A stretch of 64,000 nucleotides of DNA from Methylobacterium amylolyticum (GCF_030700245.1 NZ_JAUYZI010000037.1:1-64000), one strand, 5' to 3'; shown: positions 54,542-63,782, counted from the stretch's first letter. Notes: generated by a model from the letters alone, not told the origin. Made by a program: numbers and translations.

Positions 54542-55849
54542 TCAGTCGAGGCGCACCGGCGGGCTGATGAGGTGGTCGACATCGTCGAGCACCCACGCCG
54601 CGAGCCCGCGCGGGATCCCGAGCAGGCCGAGCTGGTGCTGGCGGTACAGGAGATCGTGGGCGAGCCGGGCCGAGAGGCCGCGCAGGCGCCCGCCCCCGAA
54701 GGTGTAGCGCCCCAGCGTCCCCCAGCCGTTGAAGTCGGCGAGCGAGACCACCGCGCCCTTCTCCCGGTAGCGGAACGGCGGCAGCGGCGCGTCGGGGCGG
54801 CCGGCGGCGAGGTTCCGGCCGAGGTGGCGGGCGAGGTGGCGCGCCTGCTGGTGCGCCGCCTGGGCCGTGGCGGGCACCGGCCGGCCGGTGCCGGGGTCGG
54901 CGAGCCCCGCGCAGTCGCCAAGCGCCAGGATCGCCGGGTCGCGGGTGGTGCGCAGGTCCGGCCCGACCGCGAGCTGGCCCGCCCGCCCGCGCTCCAGGCC
55001 GTCGATGCCGGCGAGCACGTCCGGCGCCTTCACCCCGGCCGCCCAGACCTTCAGCGCCGCCGGGACGCGCCCGCCGTCCTTGAGGGCGAAGCCCGCGGCA
55101 TCGGCGGCCGTGACGGTGGCGCCGGTGCGGATCTCGACCCCGAGCCCCGACAGGGTCGCCGCCGCGGCGCGGGAGACGTGCTCGGGGAAGGCCGGCAGCA
55201 GCCGCGCGCCGCTCTCGATCAGCGCGAGCCGCAGCCGTCCCGGCAGGTCCGGGGCGCCGTAGGCCGAGAGGAGGTCGATGGCGTGCTTGAGTTCCGCCGC
55301 CAGCTCGACCCCGGTGGCGCCGCCGCCGACGATGGCGATCTCCAGGTACCGCTGCCCGTCGAGCATGGCGAGCAGCCGCCGCCGCACCTCCCGGTGGAAC
55401 CGCTCGGCCTCGGAGAGGTCGTCGATGGTCAGGCAGTGCTCGGCCACCCCCGGGGTGCCGAAATCGTTGGCGCGACTGCCGACGGCGAGCACCAGCAGGT
55501 CGTAGGCGATCTCGACCTCCGGCCGGTGCTCCGCCTCCTCGACGGCGAGGCGCACGCGCCGTGCCGCCCGGTCGACGGCGACCAGGGCGCCCGGCTGGAA
55601 GCGGAAGCCGTTGCGCCGCGCCTGGGCGAAGAAGTCGACCTTCTGCCGGTCCGCCCGGGCGGTGCCGGCGGCGAAGGTGTGCAGCATCGGCTTCCAGACG
55701 TGGGACAGGCTGCGGTCGGCCAGGGTGACCGCCGCAGATCGCCCGACCCGCCGCCCGACCCGCCGCCCGAGGCTGGTGGCGACCTCGATGCCGGCGACCC
55801 CGCCGCCGACGATCACGACGTGCGGCCGATCCGCCCTGGCGTCCGTCAT
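54542..55849 (-). CDS. ndh: Type II NADH dehydrogenase (NDH-2)
   Basis: 435 residues. Single-subunit, non-proton-pumping NADH:quinone oxidoreductase at the inner membrane. First dinucleotide motif VVIVGGGVAGIEVATSLG at the N-terminus (FAD) and second AIVGGGATGVELAAEL at about 163-178 (NADH); then ALGDCAGLADP and ATAQAAHQQARHLARHL. The C-terminal helix RGLSARLAHDLLYRQHQLGL would dock to the membrane. Near residue 30 a duplicated GRRV unit is encoded by a tandem 12-base repeat. Confidence 0.92.
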   Translation of the reverse strand: MTDARADRPHVVIVGGGVAGIEVATSLGRRVGRRVGRSAAVTLADRSLSHVWKPMLHTFAAGTARADRQKVDFFAQARRNGFRFQPGALVAVDRAARRVRLAVEEAEHRPEVEIAYDLLVLAVGSRANDFGTPGVAEHCLTIDDLSEAERFHREVRRRLLAMLDGQRYLEIAIVGGGATGVELAAELKHAIDLLSAYGAPDLPGRLRLALIESGARLLPAFPEHVSRAAAATLSGLGVEIRTGATVTAADAAGFALKDGGRVPAALKVWAAGVKAPDVLAGIDGLERGRAGQLAVGPDLRTTRDPAILALGDCAGLADPGTGRPVPATAQAAHQQARHLARHLGRNLAAGRPDAPLPPFRYREKGAVVSLADFNGWGTLGRYTFGGGRLRGLSARLAHDLLYRQHQLGLLGIPRGLAAWVLDDVDHLISPPVRLD

Positions 55850-55974
55850 GCCCCCTCCCGGGACGGCGCGGGGCGGAGTGGGGCGATCCCGGTTCCGGAA
55901 GGCCGCGCGGCTTGCGGGTGAACGCGGGTCGGGCCTCGGCGTTCGCGCCGCGGTCCGCCGTCAGGCCGGGCGGC

Positions 55975-56355
55975 TCACTGCGCCACGATCCGGCCGATCT
56001 CGGCGAGCACGCTCGCCTCGGCATAGGGCTTGGCGATGAACCGGGCGCCGCTCGGCACGTCGCCGGGGGCCGGCCGCACCTTGCCGGAGGTCATGATGAT
56101 GCCCACCCCCGGCCAGCGGCGGTGGACGCAGGCGGCGAGCTTGATGCCGTCGAGGCCCGCCGGCATGTCGATGTCGGTGAGCATCACCCGGATGCCGGTG
56201 CGCTCCTCCAGCACCAGGACGGCCGCCGGGCCGCTGTCGGCCTCCACCGCCTCGTAGCCGGCCTCGCACAGCATCACGACCGCCGCCATGCGGGTGATGG
56301 CCTCGTCTTCGACGACGAGCACCAGGGGTTTGCCGCTGATCGCGAGCGCCGACAT
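55975..56355 (-). CDS. Single-domain response regulator
   Basis: 126 residues of a receiver domain alone: VLVVEDEAITRMAAVVMLCE, phospho-acceptor Asp in MLTDIDMPAGLDG, IIMTSGK (Thr/Ser switch) and FIAKPYA. Rhizobiales have several such CheY/CpdR-like proteins; output is by protein contact. A strong GGAGGT lies before the ATG at 56355. No kinase adjacent. Confidence 0.9.
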   Translation of the reverse strand: MSALAISGKPLVLVVEDEAITRMAAVVMLCEAGYEAVEADSGPAAVLVLEERTGIRVMLTDIDMPAGLDGIKLAACVHRRWPGVGIIMTSGKVRPAPGDVPSGARFIAKPYAEASVLAEIGRIVAQ

Positions 56356-56592
56356 CGCACCTCCGGGCGGGCACCTCGCAGCGGCACCGGCCTCAGCGCA
56401 GCGGTAGCGAATGGGACGGCGTGCGGGCAAGCAACTCATGGATGTATAAGGACGCAGTCTGACACCCTTGAATGGCGAAGGCGGCGGGAAAACGCCTTCA
56501 AAAGGCTGCGCGTATTGTGTTTCGACGGTTCGCGTGGTCTGACGAAAAAGTTCGCTGCAGGCGTGAAAGCTTAACTCAGATCAAGCGGTGCG

Positions 56593-57021
56593 ATGAGGTT
56601 CTGCGTACGCATGGCCCGCCGGCGGCCCCAGGGCAGCGTCGACACGGCCAGCGAGTCGTTCGAGGCGCGCGGCGTCGGCGATGCGATCGAGGCCGCCGGC
56701 CGGGCGCTCGACGCGTTCCTCGCGGGCCTGCCCGGCGTCGGGGTCCTCACGGACACGGCCCAGGACCGGATCGTCTGGTCCCGCCGCCTCGACATGCCGG
56801 CCCCGCCGGCGGTCCTCCCGCCCATCCCCGCCCCCATGGCCCCCGTACCCATGCCCCCCGCCGCCGCACCGCTTGCCGGAACGCATTCCGCCGGCACGCA
56901 GTCCGCGCCGCTCGTGGCGCCCCGTGCCGCACACCCTGCTGCACCCCCCGCCGCACCCCCCGCCGCACCCCCCGCCGCGCCCTTGGCCGCGCCCGTCGCC
57001 CGGACGGCCGAGTCGGCCTGA
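56593..57021 (+). CDS. Hypothetical protein with Pro/Ala tandem repeats
   Basis: About 142 residues. A soluble N-terminal part (SFEARGVGDAIEAAGRALDA) and FLAGLPGVGVLTDTAQDRIV are followed by a Pro/Ala/Met-rich tail. The tail is coded by a perfect 12-base tandem (PPAA unit, about 56938-56980). An ATG six codons later is also possible. Family not recognised; the repeat could vary in copy number. Confidence 0.4.
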   Translation: MRFCVRMARRRPQGSVDTASESFEARGVGDAIEAAGRALDAFLAGLPGVGVLTDTAQDRIVWSRRLDMPAPPAVLPPIPAPMAPVPMPPAAAPLAGTHSAGTQSAPLVAPRAAHPAAPPAAPPAAPPAAPLAAPVARTAESA

Positions 57022-57098
57022 CCTCTGGCGCCCTCCCGGCAACGCCCTAAACCGATCCCGCGAGGCCGGGACCCGGCACGGGCGCGAGGGAGCATCGG

Positions 57099-58115
57099 GT
57101 GGGGACGAGACCGCGGTTGGCGCTGGGGCTCCAGGGGGGCGGCGCCTACGGAGCCTACGGCTGGGGCGTCATCGACCGGCTCCTGGAGGAGCACGTCGAG
57201 ATCGTCGCCGTCAGCGGCGCCAGTGCCGGGGCGCTCAACGGCGCCGCCCTGGTCTCGGGGCTCGCGGCCGGGGGCGAGGCGGGCGCCCGGGAGGCGCTGA
57301 CGCGGCTGTGGCGGACCACGGCCGATCGCTCGCCGCTGCGCGGGTTCGACTGGTTCGGTCCCTACGGCCCGCTGTTCGAGCCGTTCCTGAACCGCTCGCT
57401 GGCGCTCGGACGGGACTTTGCCGCCTACGTGTCGCCGTTCCTGCCGGCCCTGCGCGACATGCGGCCGCTGCGCACGGTGGTGGGCGAGAGCCTCGACCTC
57501 GATCTGCTGGCGCGCCAGGACCACCTGCCGCTCTACGTCTCGGCCACCGACATCCTCACCGGCGCGGCGCGGATCTTCTCCGGGCGCGAGGTCACCCTCG
57601 ACGCGCTGATGGCCTCCGCCTGCCTGCCCGAGCTGTTCGCCGCCGTCGAGATCGACGGGCGCCGCTACTGGGACGGGGGCTACGCCGCCAACCCGGCCCT
57701 GGAGCCGCTGGTGTTCGGCGACCACGGGGCGACCGACCTCATCGTCGTCCAGCTCACGCCGTTCGAGACGGACGAGGTCGGCCTGCTGCCGTCCGAGATG
57801 GCGGGCCGGGTGAGCGACATCAGCTTCAACGCCTGCCTGATGCGCGACCTGAAGGCCCTGACCGAGTTGCAGGCCTACGCCCGGGCCGCGGAGCCCCGGG
57901 ACGCGCGCATGCGGGCGGTCGCGGACATCAACATCCACCTCCTCCACGCGCCCTGCGCCCTGGCGGGGGGCGACGTGAGCAAGCTCGACACCCGGTGGTC
58001 GACCCTGAGCGGCCTGCGCGACCTCGGCCGGGCGACGGCCGAGCGCTGGCTGGCGGAGACGGGGGCGGCGGTCGGCCGGGATTCGAGCCTGCAAGCACCG
58101 GCAGCCGCGGGTTGA
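57099..58115 (+). CDS. Patatin-like phospholipase
   Basis: 338 residues, GTG start. Cytosolic serine acylhydrolase with the patatin set: oxyanion loop LQGGGAYGAYGWG at the N-terminus, nucleophile elbow SGASAGALNG, and the catalytic Asp in WDGGYAANPAL with Cys/Leu context. Cleaves acyl chains from phospholipids or similar lipids. No secretion signal. Confidence 0.9.
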   Translation: MGTRPRLALGLQGGGAYGAYGWGVIDRLLEEHVEIVAVSGASAGALNGAALVSGLAAGGEAGAREALTRLWRTTADRSPLRGFDWFGPYGPLFEPFLNRSLALGRDFAAYVSPFLPALRDMRPLRTVVGESLDLDLLARQDHLPLYVSATDILTGAARIFSGREVTLDALMASACLPELFAAVEIDGRRYWDGGYAANPALEPLVFGDHGATDLIVVQLTPFETDEVGLLPSEMAGRVSDISFNACLMRDLKALTELQAYARAAEPRDARMRAVADINIHLLHAPCALAGGDVSKLDTRWSTLSGLRDLGRATAERWLAETGAAVGRDSSLQAPAAAG

Positions 58116-58215
58116 CCGGGACCGGTCTTCGCCGAGGCGGGCGCGTCACGCTTGGCCCCCGGTCGTAACCCCGGCCGGTTGCCACGCCGCCCGTCGGCGC
58201 CGCATCCTGCCGCGG

Positions 58216-59112
58216 ATGCGCCCCGCCATCCCCCTCTCCGCGGTCCGGATCTTCGAGGCCGCCGCCCGTCGGCGCTCGTTCAAGGCGGCGGCCGAGGAGC
58301 TGAACCTCTCGGCGAGCGCGGTCAGCCACGGCGTGCGCAAGCTCGAGGAGAGCCTGGGCGTCGCCCTGTTCGCGCGCGCCGGCCACGGCGTCGCCCTGAC
58401 CGCCTCCGGCGAGGCGCTGCTCGACCATGTCGGCCGGGCCCTGGAGGCGCTGAACCGCGGCCTCGACCTCGTCGCCAGCCGCGGCCCGCAACTGCTGCGC
58501 CTGCACTGCGCCCCGAGCTTCGCCGCGCAGTGGCTGACCCCGCGCCTCGCCCGGTTCCTGCGCGAGCATCCCGGGATCGAGGTGCGGCTCGCCGCGGGCA
58601 TGGACTACGCCCGCTTCACCAACGACGAGTTCGACGCCGACATCGTCTACGGGCCGCCCCGGGCCGAGGGGCTGGTGCGGATGGGGCTCGGCGAGGAAAC
58701 GGTGACGCCGCTCTGCGACCCCGAGCGGGCGGACGCCATCCGCACCCCCGCCGACCTCGCCGGCCACACCCTGATCCAGAGCGACAACAAGCAGGTGCGC
58801 TGGCCGCACTGGTTCGAGACCAACGGCCTGCCCGCGCCGGCGGCGGCCGGGATCCGCTTCGACCGCAGCTTCCTGGCGCTGGCGGCGGCCGCCGACGGGC
58901 TCGGCGTCGCCCTCGAATCGACCCGGCTGGCCGAGCGCGAGATCGCCGCGGGCCGCCTCGTCGCGCCGCTCGCCGGCCGCGCGCGGGACGTGCGCTACAC
59001 CGGCCACCACCTCGTGTTCCCGCCCGCCATGCGCCGCCGGGCGCCGCTGCGGGTGTTCGGCCGCTGGCTCGCCGCCGAGCTGGACGTGCCGCTGAGCGCG
59101 GAACTGGCGTGA
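58216..59112 (+). CDS. LysR-family transcriptional regulator (GcvA-like)
   Basis: 298 residues. N-terminal winged helix IPLSAVRIFEAAARRRSFKA ... LNLSASAVSHGVRKLEESLG, then a periplasmic-binding-protein-like effector domain (LLRLHCAPSFAAQWLTPRLA, DIVYGPPRAEGLVRM). This is the GcvA-like LTTR type that often controls a nearby catabolic or beta-lactamase gene. The sugar-type operon begins 0.9 kb downstream beyond a toxin-antitoxin locus and is a candidate target. Confidence 0.9.
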   Translation: MRPAIPLSAVRIFEAAARRRSFKAAAEELNLSASAVSHGVRKLEESLGVALFARAGHGVALTASGEALLDHVGRALEALNRGLDLVASRGPQLLRLHCAPSFAAQWLTPRLARFLREHPGIEVRLAAGMDYARFTNDEFDADIVYGPPRAEGLVRMGLGEETVTPLCDPERADAIRTPADLAGHTLIQSDNKQVRWPHWFETNGLPAPAAAGIRFDRSFLALAAAADGLGVALESTRLAEREIAAGRLVAPLAGRARDVRYTGHHLVFPPAMRRRAPLRVFGRWLAAELDVPLSAELA

Positions 59113-59120
59113 TGCGGGCT

Positions 59121-59456
59121 CTACGGGGCCGAGCCGAGCGCCTCGCTGACGGCGGTCGGGTTGCGGCCGATCACCACGAGGTAGGCGCGCGCCGCCGCGT
59201 CGGGATCCTTGCGGCCCTGCTCCCAGTCCCGCAAGGTTCCGAGCGGGATGTGGAAGCGCGCGGCGAACGCCTCCTGCGACAGGCCCAGCGCGCGGCGGAT
59301 CACCCGCACCTGAGGCGTGCGCGTCATCGCCGCCATCGCTTCGGGCGTCAGCGGCTGCGCGTCGGGATCGTCGAGCGCCGCGGCGCGCCGCTCGGCCGCG
59401 CTCATCGCGTCGAGGCGGCTCCAATCGTGTGCGGGCTGCTCAGAGGTTGGCTTCAT
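59121..59456 (-). CDS. Xre-type antitoxin of a BrnT-type module
   Basis: 111 residues. N-terminal acidic/polar region, then a helix-turn-helix: VRVIRRALGLSQEAFAARFH then IPLGTLRDWEQGRKDPDAAA. Gene order (toxin first, stop overlapping this start by 17 bases) fits a BrnT toxin with an HTH antitoxin. The toxin is frameshifted here, so the antitoxin is effectively alone. It should still bind its own promoter. Confidence 0.85.
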   Translation of the reverse strand: MKPTSEQPAHDWSRLDAMSAAERRAAALDDPDAQPLTPEAMAAMTRTPQVRVIRRALGLSQEAFAARFHIPLGTLRDWEQGRKDPDAAARAYLVVIGRNPTAVSEALGSAP

Positions 59457-59810
59457 GATAGCGCCGCCTCTCCTGCGGCTGGGCTTCCCGGGCCGAGATG
59501 ATCCTGATGACGTCGCCGCTCATGGCGTAGGCGACATACAGCAGGTAGCCTTCCACCATACCGAGGATGATGTACCGATCCTCGTCGTAGGCAAAACGGG
59601 TGTCGGGCCAGTCAGCGCGAACGGATCTCTGAACGCGTCGCGAGCCGCTGCAAAGGTGACGCCATGTTTGACCGCGTTCGCCGCAGCCTTGCCATCGTCC
59701 CACTGGAACGCGCCGTCATCCGTCGAGATACGGCTGAGCCGTAGTTCCTGCGAGGCTCGAGCGATCGCATCGTGCGGAGTCTCGCGTCCCGTCAGGTGAA
59801 TCCCAGTCAT
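59440..59810 (-). pseudogene. BrnT-type toxin, frameshifted
   Basis: From ATG at 59810 one frame reads GAFQWDDGKAAANAVKHGVTF, AAARDAFRDPFALT. The BrnT sequence then continues in the next frame: DWPDTRFAYDEDRYIILGMV ... GDVIRIISAREAQPQERRRY. Restoring one G in CGCTGACTGG (about 59617-59624) joins them as DPFAL-DWPDTR. So a one-base deletion (or sequencing error) has broken an otherwise complete BrnT ribonuclease toxin. The stop at 59440 overlaps the antitoxin start. Confidence 0.8.
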
Positions 59811-59992
59811 CTGACGGTGCAAAATACGCGTTTGCCCGAATCGCCGCCCGGGCGCACCTTCCCCGTCAATAGAGGACAGGAGGAGACGGCCCGGGCATCC
59901 GGCGCACCCCGCGGGGGGCGCACGGCCTGACGCTCTCCTCCCGTCCCGGAACACGCGGCGCGATCGACGCCGTCATCCGCAGGGAGGGTCCG

Positions 59993-60745
59993 ATGCTTCT
60001 TCTCGAGAACAAGGTCTGCGTGATCACCGGGGCGGCCTCCGCCCGGGGCATCGGCAAGGCCACCGCCGTCCTGTTCGCCCGCCACGGCGCCCGGATCGCG
60101 ATCCTCGACCTCGACGCGGGTCAGGCCGAGGCCGCCGCCCGCGACATCGGCGAGGGCCACATCGGCCTCGCCTGCAACGTCACCGACAAGGCCGCCTGCC
60201 AGAAGGCCGCCGACGAGGTGGCCGGCCGCCTCGGGCCGGTCGACGTGCTGGTCAACAACGCCGGCATCACCCAGCCGCTCAAGATCATGGAGATCGGCCC
60301 GGAGAACTACGACGCGGTCACCGACGTGAACCTGCGCGGCACCCTCTACATGAGCCAGGCGGTGATCCCGGCCATGCGCAAGCAGGGCTCCGGCTCGATC
60401 GTGTGCATGTCCTCGGTCTCGGCCCAGCGCGGCGGCGGCATCTTCGGCGGCCCGCACTACTCCGCGGCCAAGGGCGGCGTTCTGGGTCTCCAGAAGGCGA
60501 TGGCCCGCGAACTCGGCCCCGACGGGGTGCGGGTGAACTCGGTCACCCCCGGCCTGATCCAGACCGACATCACCGGCGGCAAGCTCACCCCGGAGCTGAA
60601 GGTCGAGATCGCCAAGGGCATCCCGCTCGCCCGCCTCGGGGTGGCCGACGACGTGGCCAACGCCTGCCTGTTCCTGGCCTCCGACCTGTCCTCGTACATC
60701 ACCGGCGCGGTGATCGACGTGAACGGCGGCATGCTGATCCACTGA
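59993..60745 (+). CDS. SDR-family NAD(P)-dependent dehydrogenase, first gene of transketolase operon
   Basis: 250 residues. Classical SDR: VCVITGAASARGIGKA nucleotide motif, LVNNAGITQPLKI, catalytic HYSAAKGGVLG with Tyr and Lys, and the tail SSYITGAVIDVNGGMLIH. It probably oxidises or reduces a hydroxyl/keto group of the sugar or sugar acid taken up. A transketolase N-subunit gene follows after 86 bp. Confidence 0.9.
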   Translation: MLLLENKVCVITGAASARGIGKATAVLFARHGARIAILDLDAGQAEAAARDIGEGHIGLACNVTDKAACQKAADEVAGRLGPVDVLVNNAGITQPLKIMEIGPENYDAVTDVNLRGTLYMSQAVIPAMRKQGSGSIVCMSSVSAQRGGGIFGGPHYSAAKGGVLGLQKAMARELGPDGVRVNSVTPGLIQTDITGGKLTPELKVEIAKGIPLARLGVADDVANACLFLASDLSSYITGAVIDVNGGMLIH

Positions 60746-60831
60746 GCGGTCGCGAGAGCCGAATATCCCCCGGCCCGCGGGCCGGGGCCCCCAAGTACAG
60801 ATGAACACGTCCGAAAAAACGGGAGGGCGCC

Positions 60832-61683
60832 ATGGCGACCGAACGCCCGCACGAGGGCACCAACGTCACGCTGGCTGAGCGGGCCTACCGCATCCGCCGC
60901 CACGCCCTGCTGATGGGCGAGGTCCAGGGCCAGGGCTACATCGCCCAGGCGCTCGGCATCTCCGACGTGCTGGCGGTGAGCTACTTCCACGCGATGACCT
61001 ACCGCCCGGACGATCCGGAGTGGGAGGAGCGCGACCGCTTCTGCCTGTCGATCGGCCACTACGCCATCGCCCTCTACGCGGCGCTGATCGAGGCCGGGAT
61101 CATCCCCGAGGACGAGCTGACCAGCTACGGCGGCGACGACAGCCGCCTGCCGATGTCGGGCATGGCCGCCTACACGCCGGGCATGGAGATCACCGGCGGC
61201 TCGCTCGGCCACGGGCTCGGCATCGCGGTCGGCATGGCGCTCGGACTGAAGCGGAAGAATTCGAAGAGCTTCGTCTACAACCTGTTCTCCGACGGCGAGC
61301 TCGACGAGGGCTCGACCTGGGAGGCGGCGATGTCGGCCGGCTCGTACAAGCTCGACAACCTGATCGGCATCGTCGACGTCAACGGCATGCAGGCCGACGG
61401 CGCCTCGCGCTCGATCCTGAACTTCGAGCCGCTGGCCCCGAAGTTCGCGGCGTTCAACTGGTTCGTGCAGCGGGTCGACGGCAACGACATCGACGCGCTG
61501 GTGCAAGCCTTCGACGCGGCCCGCAACCACCCGGGGCCCGAGCCCCGGATCGTCATCTGCGACACGACGATGGGCAAGGGCGTGCCGTTCCTGGAGCAGC
61601 GCGAGCGCAACCACTTCCTGCGCGTCGAAGCGGACGAGTGGCAGCAGGCGCTCAAGATCCTGGATGAGGGGAGGGTGAAGTGA
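60832..61683 (+). CDS. Transketolase-like enzyme, N-terminal (TPP pyrophosphate) subunit
   Basis: 283 residues. TPP-binding half of a two-subunit transketolase: LSIGHYAIALYAALIEAGII, GGSLGHGLGIAVGMALGLK and the motif SDGELDEGSTWEAAMSAGS followed by IVDVNGMQADG (GDG-type Asp and Asn). It should transfer a two-carbon ketol unit with its partner. The GGGAGGGCGCC leader gives a strong Shine-Dalgarno. The C-subunit gene overlaps by four bases. Confidence 0.92.
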   Translation: MATERPHEGTNVTLAERAYRIRRHALLMGEVQGQGYIAQALGISDVLAVSYFHAMTYRPDDPEWEERDRFCLSIGHYAIALYAALIEAGIIPEDELTSYGGDDSRLPMSGMAAYTPGMEITGGSLGHGLGIAVGMALGLKRKNSKSFVYNLFSDGELDEGSTWEAAMSAGSYKLDNLIGIVDVNGMQADGASRSILNFEPLAPKFAAFNWFVQRVDGNDIDALVQAFDAARNHPGPEPRIVICDTTMGKGVPFLEQRERNHFLRVEADEWQQALKILDEGRVK

Positions 61684-62702
61684 GGCGCTCGAAGTACGAG
61701 AAGCCCGCCCCGCGGCAGGGCGGCGGCCTGAAGACCTCGGCGATGATCGCCTCGCTGGCGGGTCCCGACCAGCGCACCAAGCCGGCCCCGTTCGGCCACG
61801 CGCTGGTGAAGCTGGCGCAGGAGCGGCCCGACATCGTCGGCCTCTCGGCGGATCTGGCCAAGTACACCGACCTGCACATCTTCGCGCAGGCCTACCCGGA
61901 CCGGTTCTACCAGATGGGCATGGCCGAGCAGTTGCTGATGTCGGCCGCCGCCGGCATGGCGCGGGAGGGCTTCACGCCGTTCGCGACCACCTACGCGGTG
62001 TTCGCCGCGCGCCGCGCCTACGACTTCATCTGCCTCGCGATCGCCGAGGAGAACCTCAACGTCAAGATCGCCTGCGCCCTGCCGGGGCTGACCACGGGCT
62101 ACGGCCCGAGCCACCAGGCGACCGAGGATGTCGCGATCTTCCGCGGCCTGCCGAACATGACGATCCTCGACCCTTGCGACGCGCACGAGATCGAGCAGGT
62201 CGTGCCGGCGATGGTCGCCCACCAGGGCCCGGTCTACCTGCGGCTCTTGCGCGGCAACGTTCCGCTGGTGCTCGACGAGTACGGCTACACGTTCGAGCTC
62301 GGCAAGGCGAAGACGATCCGCGACGGGCGCGACGTGCTCGTGATCTCCTCGGGCCTGATGACCATGCGGGCGCTGGAGGTGGCGAAGTCGCTCGCTGAGG
62401 ATAAGGTCGACGTGTCTGTGCTGCACGTGCCGACGATCAAGCCGCTCGACGAGGCGACGATCCTGTCGGAGGTCCGCCGCGGCGGCCGGCTCGTGGTGGT
62501 GGCCGAGAACCACACCGTGGTCGGCGGCCTCGGCGAGGCGGTGGCCGGCCTGCTGATGCGGGCCGGCGTGCTGCCGGACCGCGGCTTCCGCCAAGTGGGC
62601 CTGCCCGACGAGTTCCTCGACGCCGGGGCGCTGCCGACGCTGCACGACCGCTACGGCATCTCCACCGAGGCGATGGCGCGGAGCATCCGCGGATGGCTGT
62701 GA
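61680..62702 (+). CDS. Transketolase-like enzyme, C-terminal subunit
   Basis: 340 residues, GTG start. It contains the central pyrimidine-binding domain (ADLAKYTDLHIFAQAYPDRF, then YQMGMAEQLLMSAAAGMARE with the catalytic Glu) and the C-terminal transketolase domain (VYLRLLRGNVPLVLDE ... VVVAENHTVVGGLGEAVAGL). Such split enzymes include apulose-4-phosphate transketolase and other dedicated sugar-catabolic forms, distinct from the single-chain housekeeping TktA. Confidence 0.92.
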   Translation: MRRSKYEKPAPRQGGGLKTSAMIASLAGPDQRTKPAPFGHALVKLAQERPDIVGLSADLAKYTDLHIFAQAYPDRFYQMGMAEQLLMSAAAGMAREGFTPFATTYAVFAARRAYDFICLAIAEENLNVKIACALPGLTTGYGPSHQATEDVAIFRGLPNMTILDPCDAHEIEQVVPAMVAHQGPVYLRLLRGNVPLVLDEYGYTFELGKAKTIRDGRDVLVISSGLMTMRALEVAKSLAEDKVDVSVLHVPTIKPLDEATILSEVRRGGRLVVVAENHTVVGGLGEAVAGLLMRAGVLPDRGFRQVGLPDEFLDAGALPTLHDRYGISTEAMARSIRGWL

Positions 62703-63589
62703 CGGGCACCAACCGCCCGGCCGTGGCCTTCGTCGGCCTCGGCGCGATGGGGATGCCGATGGCCCGCCACCTCGTGGCGGCCGGCTTCCCGACGCGGGGC
62801 TACGACATCCGCTCCGAGAGCCGCGCGGCGCTCGTCGCCGCGGGGGCTGAGCCGGCCGACGACCTCGCCGGTGCGGCGGCGGGTGCCGACGCGCTCGTCC
62901 TGATGGTGGTGAACGCCGCCCAGGCCGAGGAGGTGCTGTTCGCGCAAGGCGCCCTCGACGCGCTGGCCGCGGACGGCGTCGTGATCCTGATGGCGACCTG
63001 CCCCCCCGATGCGGTCAAAGCCATCGCCGCGCGGGTCGCGGGCACCGGGCGGCGCTTCGTCGACGCCCCGGTCTCCGGCGGCGTCGTGGGGGCGGAGGCC
63101 GCCAAGCTGACGATCATGGCCGCGGCGCCGCCCGAGACGCTGGAGGCCGTGCGCCCGGTGCTCGCCGCGCTCGGCGACCGGATCTTCCACGTCGGCACCG
63201 AGCCCGGCCAGGGGGCGACGGTGAAGGCCGTCAACCAGCTCCTGTGCGGCGTCCACATCGCCGCCGCCGCCGAGGCGCTGGCGCTGGCGGGCCGGGTCGG
63301 GGTCGACCTGAACGTCGTCTTGGAGATCCTGTCGGGCTCCTCCGCGGCGAGCTGGATGCTGCGCGACCGCGGGCCGCGGATGCTGGAGGACGAGCCGCGG
63401 GTGACCAGCGCGGTCGACATCTTCGTCAAGGATCTCGGGATCGTGCTGGAGGCCGGCCGCGGCACCGGGGCGGCGCTGCCGCTCGCCGCGCTCGCCCACC
63501 AACTCTTCCTCTCGACCTCGGGCCGGGGCGACGGCGCGGCCGACGACAGTCAGGTCGTGCGCGCCTACCGGCTGCTCAACGGCGACTAG
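62693..63589 (+). CDS. Beta-hydroxyacid dehydrogenase (3-HIBADH / L-threonate dehydrogenase-like)
   Basis: 298 residues. NAD-binding AVAFVGLGAMGMPMARHLV at the N-terminus, DAPVSGGVVGAEAAKLTIM (substrate-binding signature) and catalytic Lys in ATVKAVNQLLCGVH. The HIBADH family includes tartronate semialdehyde reductase and the L-threonate dehydrogenase LtnD; which substrate applies is unclear. It overlaps the transketolase C-subunit gene by ten bases. Confidence 0.9.
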   Translation: MAVTGTNRPAVAFVGLGAMGMPMARHLVAAGFPTRGYDIRSESRAALVAAGAEPADDLAGAAAGADALVLMVVNAAQAEEVLFAQGALDALAADGVVILMATCPPDAVKAIAARVAGTGRRFVDAPVSGGVVGAEAAKLTIMAAAPPETLEAVRPVLAALGDRIFHVGTEPGQGATVKAVNQLLCGVHIAAAAEALALAGRVGVDLNVVLEILSGSSAASWMLRDRGPRMLEDEPRVTSAVDIFVKDLGIVLEAGRGTGAALPLAALAHQLFLSTSGRGDGAADDSQVVRAYRLLNGD

Positions 63590-63590
63590 A

Positions 63591-63634
63591 GCGCTCTCCG
63601 CCGAAGGGGATACCGGTTCGGCGAAGGAGAGCGC
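63591..63634 (+). repeat. R5 hairpin repeat, copy 2
   Basis: GCGCTCTCCGCCGAA pairs with TTCGGCGAAGGAGAGCGC. It begins two bases after the stop of the dehydrogenase gene, and is the same element as after yggS (16600-16643). It lies inside the operon and might trim expression of the TRAP gene that follows. Confidence 0.75.
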
Positions 63635-63782
63635 GTCGAAACACATTCGGCGGCCGCGGCCGCCGCAGGACGACGACGCGGGCGGGGATGCCCTCCGCCC
63701 GCGCCGGGACCAGGACCACGACCCGCCGACAGGACCGGAAAACCGGCCACGGCCCCTCGGACACCCTCAGGGAGGTAACACC

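Noticed and set aside
56571-58094. 507-codon minus-strand frame opposite the patatin gene
   Set aside because: Antisense to a clear patatin gene and to the repeat-rich hypothetical gene; low-complexity sequence.
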